17,643 bases of DNA from a bacterium (GTDB lineage Bacteria; Babelota; Babeliae; Babelales; Vermiphilaceae): contig JAKAUA010000069.1 of the NCBI GenBank assembly GCA_021827875.1, forward strand, positions 1 to 17,643, in the 5' to 3' direction. A program made the position numbers and the translations under genes. The notes beneath the pieces were generated by a model that saw only the letters and a program-made list of their open reading frames with translations, ran no database searches and had not been told where the DNA came from. Shown in pieces: positions 1 to 6,282 of this stretch. Within the stretch, counting starts at the first letter, position 1. Every line of letters begins with the position of its first letter.

Positions 1-2
1 GG

Positions 3-77
3 GCGGATGGATATTTCGCAGAAACTTGCGGTCAGATCAATGAAAATAGGATTCGCGAATACATACAAAATCAATAA
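3..77 (+). CDS. tnpA: C-terminal fragment of IS200/IS605-family transposase TnpA (cut by window edge)
   Basis: The frame opens at base 3 with no start in the window and encodes 24 residues before a TAA stop. The fragment contains GYFAETCG, then INENRIREYIQNQ. This matches the usual end of Y1 (HUH) transposases of the IS200 group: Gly-Tyr-Phe, a short strand, then a helix ending R-x-Y-I-x-x-Q. TnpA cuts and rejoins single-stranded DNA through a catalytic tyrosine and an HUH pair, which would lie left of base 1 and cannot be seen. Whether the element is intact is unknown. The hairpin about 20 bases after the stop fits an IS200 right end. The call rests on one short motif, so it is probable but not certain. 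Confidence 0.65.
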   Translation, partial: ADGYFAETCGQINENRIREYIQNQ

Positions 78-85
78 ATTGAAAT

Positions 86-385
86 TCATAATAAAGCGGG
101 GGCTTTTAAGCCCCCTGAATTTTTACTTATAATAACTTCAAATTGTTCCGCAGACTCTATACAATCAACCGATGCAGCCGATGCGTTTGCTCCCAATGCA
201 GCCAAGGTGTCGGTAACAGTGTCTCGTTTTGACCACAATACTGCAGCAGCATTACCTACTTTTTTTGTTGTGTTAGAGATAAAAGAAAAAGGATCATACC
301 AAGAAGCGTTAGAGTATTGTATAGTTACTGAACCTATAATAATAAGGTACAAAGTGATTTTTTTAAATAATGGTTTCATCTCCAC
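86..385 (-). CDS. Small secreted protein of unknown function, 3' end overlaps IS hairpin
   Basis: 99 residues if it starts at GTG 385, or 97 from ATG 379. The GTG has a better-placed AAGGG upstream; the ATG has GGAG directly against it, which is too close. The N-terminus (KPLFKKITLYLIIIGSVTIQYSNA) is a convincing Sec signal peptide: Lys-rich, then hydrophobic, then a small-residue cleavage site near Ala28. The mature part begins SWYDPF, is Ala-rich in the middle and has one Cys. No domain is recognised. The last ten or so codons fall within the G/C hairpin assigned to the IS right end, so the natural C-terminus may have been replaced when the element inserted. murD is the upstream neighbour on the same strand with a gap of about 100 bases. 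The gene is probably real, but its function is unknown. Confidence 0.55.
   Translation of the reverse strand: MEMKPLFKKITLYLIIIGSVTIQYSNASWYDPFSFISNTTKKVGNAAAVLWSKRDTVTDTLAALGANASAASVDCIESAEQFEVIISKNSGGLKAPALL
98..115. repeat. Perfect 8-bp-stem hairpin, possible IS200 right end or bidirectional terminator
   Basis: GGGGGCTT, a TT spacer and AAGCCCCC form a perfect inverted repeat, far more G+C-rich than its surroundings. It lies 20 bases after the tnpA stop. IS200/IS605 elements carry subterminal hairpins near their ends instead of terminal inverted repeats, so a right-end role is likely. On the plus strand it is followed by TGAATTTTTAC, so it could also terminate tnpA transcription. It also lies inside the last codons of the minus-strand gene at 86-385. 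Confidence 0.6.
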
Positions 386-427
386 AATTTTCCCTTTTCA
401 CACAACACTATCAAGTAATTATTCAAT

Positions 428-455
428 ACAAATATAGTAGAACAAATATAGTAGA
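428..455. repeat. Perfect 14-bp tandem direct repeat
   Basis: ACAAATATAGTAGA occurs twice head to tail (428-441 and 442-455) in the gap between the murD stop and the small secreted gene. Read on the minus strand, each copy carries TATATT, a possible -10-like element for the gene at 86-385. It could equally be a slippage duplication. Confidence 0.85.
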
Positions 456-489
456 TTTTAAATAAAAATATCAATAATAGAAATAATTA

Positions 490-1839
490 TTATGATTTTA
501 GATGCACTTTGATCAATGCTTTAAAACGCGTACCTCGTTCCTCATAATTTTTAAAAAGATCATAGCTCGCGCCGGCAGGAGAAAAGAGTACAATATCACC
601 GTTTTCTATCTGTTTCATACAATGTTTCACCGCATCCTCAAGCGTTTCATGCACAAAAGAATTAATTCCAACTGAGCGCGCTATGTCGCATAATTGTCGG
701 GCTTCTTTACCAAAGCAATACAGCATCTTAACTTTTCCGGCGAGCAATGTAACAAAAGGGGAGCGATCAACTCCTTTGCTTATGCCTCCGATAAAAAGAA
801 CAATCGGCTTACCCTCAAAATTATTGAGCGCTGCCATAGTCGCCATAGGAATGGTTGATTTTGAGTCATTATAAAAGGTTGCCCCATTAATAACAGCAAC
901 TTTTTCTAGTCGATGCTCGGGAACATGAAGTTCAGATTGCTTATGTAAAAGAGGAACAACAGGAATGTTAAGCGTATCAAGCGCGGCTACTATGAATAGC
1001 CAGTTTTCTACAAAAGATAGTTTTGGCAAGAGATCTACTGAGCATATAATACGTTTAACTGCCTCTTTTTTACACATAATATGATTGTTTTCAAGATAAT
1101 AGACGCTATCACATGGTTCTACTTGGTCATCAGCGGGAGGGGTAGTGCTGCACCATATAAAGGGGCGTTCGGGGGCGAGTGAACGTATCTTTTTTTGTTC
1201 TGCTAAAGGGACAATCGCATGAGCATAACCGGCTTGTTTAAGAAAAATTTGCGCTTTAGCTTTAAAATATTCTTCTGCGCTCATATGCCTATCTAAATGA
1301 TTTGCATAAAAATTGGTCCAGAGTGCCAGAGTAGGGGCAAATGAGCTGTTTGCTTCAAGCTGAAAACTTGATAATTCTAACAACGCACAATCATAATTAT
1401 TTTGCTCAAGCAGTAAATCAAGCATACCTATGCCAATGTTGCCGCCAGTGGCAATACGCATAGATTTTGATAGTAATTGCGAAAGCAGATACGTGGTGGT
1501 CGTTTTACCGACTGAGCCGGTGATGGCGATAATCGGTTTTGTCCAAAATTGTTGGAAGATGTCTAATTCAGTAACAAAGCGATCGTGGTAGGCGCTATAA
1601 GGACGCAAATCAATCCCCGGGCTTGCAAGGCACATATCGTGTGCAGCAAGAAATGTCGGTACATCAGTTTGCTTAGAAAAAGTTGCTTTATGGTCTATTA
1701 AAAATCTCTGCTCTTCGCTCGATAACTCTCTTTTTTCCATAATATCTACGGCAATGTTTTGTTTATGGAAAAAACGCACGGCAGCTTTGCCGACTATTCC
1801 CAGGCCCCAAATGGCTATTTTTTTTGATGTAAAATCCAT
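490..1839 (-). CDS. murD: UDP-N-acetylmuramoyl-L-alanine--D-glutamate ligase (MurD)
   Basis: 449 residues, the normal length for MurD. The cytoplasmic enzyme adds D-glutamate to UDP-MurNAc-L-Ala using ATP in peptidoglycan precursor synthesis. Visible features: an N-terminal Rossmann-like substrate domain (IWGLGIVGKA, about 10-19); a P-loop, ITGSVGKTTTT (106-116); the MurD signature LELSSFQLE (154-162); NHLDRH (180-185); Lys195, aligning with the carbamylated lysine; EHRLE (308-312); NDSKST (324-329); and SPAGASYDLFKNYEERG (420-436). Several usually strict positions differ. The P-loop Asn is Val110, the central-domain HN pair reads VEN (277-279), and Cys in the SPACAS motif is Gly. The family call is firm; these changes suggest a fast-evolving lineage. 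It starts at ATG 1839 with a weak AAGAG upstream and is divergent from ileS. Confidence 0.95.
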   Translation of the reverse strand: MDFTSKKIAIWGLGIVGKAAVRFFHKQNIAVDIMEKRELSSEEQRFLIDHKATFSKQTDVPTFLAAHDMCLASPGIDLRPYSAYHDRFVTELDIFQQFWTKPIIAITGSVGKTTTTYLLSQLLSKSMRIATGGNIGIGMLDLLLEQNNYDCALLELSSFQLEANSSFAPTLALWTNFYANHLDRHMSAEEYFKAKAQIFLKQAGYAHAIVPLAEQKKIRSLAPERPFIWCSTTPPADDQVEPCDSVYYLENNHIMCKKEAVKRIICSVDLLPKLSFVENWLFIVAALDTLNIPVVPLLHKQSELHVPEHRLEKVAVINGATFYNDSKSTIPMATMAALNNFEGKPIVLFIGGISKGVDRSPFVTLLAGKVKMLYCFGKEARQLCDIARSVGINSFVHETLEDAVKHCMKQIENGDIVLFSPAGASYDLFKNYEERGTRFKALIKVHLKS

Positions 1840-1883
1840 AGTGCTCTTAAGTTCTCTCAGTTTTTTATTTATTAATGGAATAG

Positions 1884-1891
1884 AGTATACT
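1884..1891. promoter_or_regulatory. Symmetric -10 box AGTATACT between murD and ileS
   Basis: The 8-bp palindrome AGTATACT gives TATACT on both strands, a good sigma70 -10 hexamer, in the 101-bp space between divergent murD and ileS. No clear -35 is visible on either strand, only AT-rich DNA at the right distance. It would place the ileS start point about 40-45 bases before the ATG at 1941. The same AGAGTATACTT string occurs before rplI at 10761. Confidence 0.5.
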
Positions 1892-1940
1892 TAAAACCAA
1901 ATGTAAAAAATAGACAAAAAATTATAGGGTGTTTAGAACA

Positions 1941-4886
1941 ATGGCACATGAAGAACAAGTACCAAAAGTAAGTTTTAAAGATACGCTCAATTTACCTCAT
2001 ACTGATTTTCCTATTAGAGCGACGCCGGCAGTTGATGACCCGGCAATGATTGCGCGCTGGGAAAAAGAGAAGCTGTTTGAAAAAACGTTTACTCATAATG
2101 CAGGACAAGAAAAATTTATTTTACATGATGGTCCACCCTATGCGAATGGCAACATTCATATCGGCCATGCATACAACAAAATTTTAAAAGATATCGTCTG
2201 CAAAGCAGAACGTATGAGCGGCAAACAAGTACCGGTAACACCGGGCTGGGACTGCCACGGTCTGCCCATAGAACTTAAAGTCTCTGCTGCCAATCCCGAT
2301 GCAACACCTATTGAATTAAAAAAGAAATGCCGCGAATATGCCCAAGGCTGGATTGATACGCAACGCGCAGAATTTAAAAAATTAGGCGTCTGCATGAATT
2401 GGGATCATCCTTATTTAACCATGAATCATGGTTATGAAGCTTCAATCGTAGAAGCATTTGGCATATTTGTTGCCGGTGGTTACATTGAACGTAAAAATAA
2501 AACAGTACCTTGGTGTTTCTCTTGTAAGACCGTACTTGCAACAGCAGAAATCGAGTATCAAGAACGCAAAGATCCTTCTATTTATGTATCATTTCCCCTT
2601 GAACAGCGCGTTGTCGATGCAGTAATGCCGGCATTGGTAGGTAGACAAGTAAACATCATAGTCTGGACCACTACACCATGGACATTACCATTAAATCGTG
2701 CGGTATTAATTAAACCAAATGCACGCTATGTAGTATTAGAGCTATCAGACACAAACTTTGGAATTGTGGGTGCACAATTAGCAGACAAATTATGTGCACA
2801 ACTTGGTATTGAAAAGAAGGTTGTTGCGGAGCTCTCTGCCAATCAACTTATAAAAGAAAAAGCAAAAGTACATCATCCCTTTATCGATTTTATGGTGCCC
2901 ATTATTCCTTCTGACTCAGTGTCAGAAGATGATGGTACCGCATTTGTACATTGTGCTCCGGGCTGTGGTCCTGAAGATTATGAAACAGGCGTTAAGCATC
3001 ATTTAGAAATATATTCACCTATTTCTGTTGAAGGTAAATATACTGCTGATATTCTGCCTGCAGAATTAAAAGGTATGTCAGTGACTGATGGGCAAATTTG
3101 GGTTATCAGAACATTGGCAGCCAATGGCCGATTGGTTTTTAAAACGAGTATTAAACACTCATATCCGCATTGTTGGCGCTGTCATAATGGACTTATCTTC
3201 CGTGCAACCAAACAATGGTTCTGTGATTTATCAAAACATGATTTAAAACACAAAACATTGCACGCGATCGATGGTATTGCCAATTATCCTGAAAAATCTA
3301 AAAACAGACTTAAAGCAACCGTCGATGGCCGCTTGGAATGGTGCTTGTCCCGTCAGCGCATCTGGGGTGTGCCAATTCCTGCATTATTGTGTACCTCATG
3401 TGATTATACGTACACCACTCAACAATTTATTAATCATGTTGCCAAGCAAATAAGCAAAGAGGGCGTTGAATACTGGGATCGTGCAACGCTAGAAGATCTT
3501 TTTGGCAATGACAAATTGCGCTGTCCGCGTTGCTCTGCAGATGGTTGGGTCAAAGAAAAAGATATTCTTGATGTTTGGTTTGATTCAGGCATAAGCCATT
3601 TTGCGGTGTTGAGCAAAAATGAAAATCTACAGTTCCCCGCAGATCTTTATTTAGAAGGCAAAGATCAGCATCGTGGTTGGTTCCAAAGTTCACTGCTTAC
3701 CGGATTAGTGCTAGAACAACAAGCACCGATGAAAGCTATTTTAACTCATGGCTTTACGGTTGATCAGCAAGGCAGAAAAATGTCTAAATCATTGGGCAAT
3801 GTTGTGTCTCCTGATCAGATGATCAAAGATTTGGGCACTGATGGTTTACGCCTCTGGGCCGCAAGTATAGATTATGCCGATGATGCCGTTGTTTCAAGCG
3901 TGTTATTGGCAAATGTAAAAGAAGTGCTCAGAAAAATTCGCAACACCTGCCGCTTCTTGTTATCTAACTTGTATGATTATCATCATGAAAAAGATGCACT
4001 TGCCTATTCTGATTTGTTACTCATCGATAGATTGGCACTGGAAGAATTGCATCGCTTTAATGACAAAATACGTGATTTGTATAAGAAATATGATTTCACT
4101 GCGATATTCCATGGATTGTCAGAGTATTGTGCAAGTTCGTTAAGCTCATTCTATCTTGATATTATTAAAGACCGTTTGTATGTGGAACAGAGCAATGGTA
4201 CCTTGCGTAGATCGGCTCAGACAACATGCTGGTATATTCTTGATACATTGACTAAGTTGATGGCGCCAATTCTGTCATTCAATGCAGAACAGATTTCTGA
4301 TTTCTATCAGAAAGAAAAGAAGGAATCGATCCATTTGCAATCATTTGCCTACATTCCATCTCTTATTGAGTTATTAGCAAAAGGGAGCTTGTTGTCTCAG
4401 TTAACATTAAAGCCGCAGGGCTCTGATGTTGAGCGTAGCAAGACACGCCTTGCGCTTGATACTATCGCATTACAACAGCAATTGGTCACTTTTGATTTAC
4501 AATGGGATACCTTAAAAGCGATACGTACTGTGGTGTTAAAAGCGATAGAGCAGCTGCGCGAAAAAGGCACGGTAAAACATTCTCTAGAAGCGCGGGTTAC
4601 CTTGTATTTTGATAACAGTGCGCCATGGTTTGCAGCATTGCAAGAATTTATTGCATCATTACGCCATACTGCACAATCAGATGTTAATTTCTTTAAAGAA
4701 TTCTTTATCGTATCACAGGTTACGTTTGGGCAAGATCATACAACATTGCAATCAACTGATCTAGCCGGCTTTTATGTTGGCATAGAGGTTGCGCACGGTA
4801 ATAAATGTCCACGCTGCTGGAATTGGGATCAGACTAATGATGTCGATCATTTGTGTGCGCGTTGTATGAAGTTAGTTAGAAAATAA
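1941..4886 (+). CDS. ileS: Isoleucyl-tRNA synthetase (IleS), zinc-containing bacterial type
   Basis: 981 residues from ATG 1941, preceded by AGGGTG at about 9 bases. An upstream in-frame GTG at 1929 would lack a ribosome site. It charges tRNA-Ile with isoleucine in the cytoplasm. Class I signatures are present: HIGH (73-76) within HDGPPYANGNIHIGH, GWDCHGLPIE (102-111) and KMSKS (613-617). The CP1 editing domain shows WTTTPWTLP (242-250) and DDGTAFVHCAPGCG (330-343). Here Cys replaces the His normally seen in APGHG, but the following Asp is kept. The C-terminus ends in a zinc knuckle, CPRCW...CARC (Cys956, 959, 972, 975), as in E. coli-type IleS. It heads an apparent operon with two secreted-protein genes; the next coding region begins within about 12 bases of its stop. 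Confidence 0.97.
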   Translation: MAHEEQVPKVSFKDTLNLPHTDFPIRATPAVDDPAMIARWEKEKLFEKTFTHNAGQEKFILHDGPPYANGNIHIGHAYNKILKDIVCKAERMSGKQVPVTPGWDCHGLPIELKVSAANPDATPIELKKKCREYAQGWIDTQRAEFKKLGVCMNWDHPYLTMNHGYEASIVEAFGIFVAGGYIERKNKTVPWCFSCKTVLATAEIEYQERKDPSIYVSFPLEQRVVDAVMPALVGRQVNIIVWTTTPWTLPLNRAVLIKPNARYVVLELSDTNFGIVGAQLADKLCAQLGIEKKVVAELSANQLIKEKAKVHHPFIDFMVPIIPSDSVSEDDGTAFVHCAPGCGPEDYETGVKHHLEIYSPISVEGKYTADILPAELKGMSVTDGQIWVIRTLAANGRLVFKTSIKHSYPHCWRCHNGLIFRATKQWFCDLSKHDLKHKTLHAIDGIANYPEKSKNRLKATVDGRLEWCLSRQRIWGVPIPALLCTSCDYTYTTQQFINHVAKQISKEGVEYWDRATLEDLFGNDKLRCPRCSADGWVKEKDILDVWFDSGISHFAVLSKNENLQFPADLYLEGKDQHRGWFQSSLLTGLVLEQQAPMKAILTHGFTVDQQGRKMSKSLGNVVSPDQMIKDLGTDGLRLWAASIDYADDAVVSSVLLANVKEVLRKIRNTCRFLLSNLYDYHHEKDALAYSDLLLIDRLALEELHRFNDKIRDLYKKYDFTAIFHGLSEYCASSLSSFYLDIIKDRLYVEQSNGTLRRSAQTTCWYILDTLTKLMAPILSFNAEQISDFYQKEKKESIHLQSFAYIPSLIELLAKGSLLSQLTLKPQGSDVERSKTRLALDTIALQQQLVTFDLQWDTLKAIRTVVLKAIEQLREKGTVKHSLEARVTLYFDNSAPWFAALQEFIASLRHTAQSDVNFFKEFFIVSQVTFGQDHTTLQSTDLAGFYVGIEVAHGNKCPRCWNWDQTNDVDHLCARCMKLVRK

Positions 4887-4897
4887 TGGGAACAGCT

Positions 4898-5539
4898 ATG
4901 GTATTGAAAAAATATAGTATTTGTTTTTTATTGCTTGGTTCTGCAATTGCCATGGAAAGTTCACAGGTATTTCCTGGACCACTTCCCATCATGGATGATG
5001 AGCCTATGGAAATTGTGTATTACGATGATGTGGCTATCGAAGGTACTATACATCCATCATCTACTGGATGGCGATGGCCATTATTTCGTGACACAAATAA
5101 GATGAGTGCCTTTATTTCTCCAAGAGTAATGTATCAAGAGGCAGACTCTATTCTTATTCCTTATCCTGATAGAGAAGGTAAGTGTGGATATTTTTCTGAA
5201 ATAGCTCATGATAACAAACAAACGCGATACGTAGTATCAGATACAGGAGAATTAAAAATAGAATTACCTTTTCTGCCTCGCCATTTAGCATTAAATGAGA
5301 GCAAGACTATTCTGTTGATAGAGGGAATACCTGATGTTATAAAAATAGGTCTTGGGGTACTGAAGCCAAAAAATAATGCATTGGTAGCATATGCGCTAGC
5401 GCAAAAAAAGATGTATCAATTAACAGAATATACGGCACCGTACGGTTACGAAACAACTGATATAGGTTCTAACAATGGAACTGCGTTTGCAAGATACGGA
5501 TTAACTCATCAAGCGTGGGATATTTCAGGAATAGAATAG
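4898..5539 (+). CDS. Secreted protein, first of two tandem paralogues after ileS
   Basis: 213 residues from ATG 4898, which has GGGA six bases upstream. An in-frame ATG at 4886 overlaps the ileS stop but has no ribosome site. The N-terminus VLKKYSICFLLLGSAIA is a Sec signal peptide, with likely cleavage before MESS. The mature protein contains STGWRWPLF (55-63), LPFLPRHLALN (123-133) followed by KTILLIEG (136-143), ALVAYALAQKKMYQL (161-175) and a C-terminal HQAWDISGIE. The alternating polar/hydrophobic strands and the form G-x-L...LPRHLALN...I-L-I-E-G suggest a beta-rich fold. All these motifs recur in the next gene, so this is a local duplication. I do not recognise a named family. An exported or periplasmic location is inferred from the signal peptide alone. 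It is probably co-transcribed with ileS. Confidence 0.8.
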   Translation: MVLKKYSICFLLLGSAIAMESSQVFPGPLPIMDDEPMEIVYYDDVAIEGTIHPSSTGWRWPLFRDTNKMSAFISPRVMYQEADSILIPYPDREGKCGYFSEIAHDNKQTRYVVSDTGELKIELPFLPRHLALNESKTILLIEGIPDVIKIGLGVLKPKNNALVAYALAQKKMYQLTEYTAPYGYETTDIGSNNGTAFARYGLTHQAWDISGIE

Positions 5540-5550
5540 AGGTTTTGCTT

Positions 5551-6189
5551 ATGAACAAAAATATGTTGATATTGCTGCTGTTTATTTTTTCACTCACCGC
5601 TATGGAAAATGATGGGGAGTTTATCCTTGAGTATGGTAATTTTCCTATTGCTCGCACAGTGGAATCATCTGCATATGGATGGCGTTCGCCCTTATCACAT
5701 GTTGAAAATAGATTGTCTCCTGTTGTTCCCATCAATATGGTCACACGCGGAGAAATAGCATTACCCTATATTCCTTATGGTGATGCCAGAGAAAGAGTCT
5801 TCTACTATGCGCATATGAAGCCATATCATTATGGGCCTGCTCATGATCACAATGATACTTGTTATTGGGTAACTAATAATCGTGGAGATGCAATACCATT
5901 ACCTTTTCAACCACGCCATTTGGCATTAAATGCCACAAAAACAATTATGTTAATAGAGGGATGGGGGGCTATGATCGCTCATGAGAATGGCGAAATTGCC
6001 ATACCAATAAACAATGAACTTGTTGCTTATTCGCTAGCAACAAGAAAAATATATCAGTTGCATGATTATAAAGCTCTTTATGGGCACAAAACAAGCGTTA
6101 TTGGGTTTAAAGAAGGTTCCTCTGCTACCGCCATGGCAGACTTTGCCTTGAGCCATCAGGAATGGGATTTGTCAGGAATAGAACAATAA
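5551..6189 (+). CDS. Secreted protein, second of two tandem paralogues after ileS
   Basis: 212 residues from ATG 5551. Its ribosome site AGAGG (5538-5542) overlaps the stop of the preceding gene, suggesting coupled translation. The signal peptide MNKNMLILLLFIFSLTA is followed by MEND, the same Ala-before-Met-Glu junction as the upstream paralogue. Shared landmarks are YGWRSPL (42-48), LPFQPRHLALN (117-127), KTIMLIEG (130-137), LVAYSLATRKIYQL (157-170) and SHQEWDLSGIE (201-211). The second copy has a His/Tyr-rich insert, YYAHMKPYHYGPAHDHND (85-102), absent from the first; the His cluster could bind metal, which is speculation. Function is unknown. A strong terminator follows 38 bases after the stop and closes the ileS transcription unit. 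Confidence 0.8.
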   Translation: MNKNMLILLLFIFSLTAMENDGEFILEYGNFPIARTVESSAYGWRSPLSHVENRLSPVVPINMVTRGEIALPYIPYGDARERVFYYAHMKPYHYGPAHDHNDTCYWVTNNRGDAIPLPFQPRHLALNATKTIMLIEGWGAMIAHENGEIAIPINNELVAYSLATRKIYQLHDYKALYGHKTSVIGFKEGSSATAMADFALSHQEWDLSGIEQ

Positions 6190-6226
6190 TAATAATCGTT
6201 ATTAATTGCAGAGAATGTTCTCAAAC

Positions 6227-6256
6227 ATAAAGCCTCGCCAAAAAGCGAGGCTTTAT
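6227..6256. terminator. Bidirectional rho-independent terminator between convergent genes
   Basis: Arms ATAAAGCCTCGC (6227-6238) and GCGAGGCTTTAT (6245-6256) form a perfect 12-bp stem with a 6-base CAAAAA loop. A/T runs at the foot serve both strands. It sits between the secreted paralogue ending at 6189 and the minus-strand gene ending at 6283, so it can terminate both. Confidence 0.9.
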
Positions 6257-6282
6257 TCATGTACATCTATTTTAATTATTTG

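Noticed and set aside
207..437. Plus-strand open frame opposite the small secreted gene
   Set aside because: It has no ribosome site and unlikely composition, and overlaps a minus-strand frame with a clear signal peptide.
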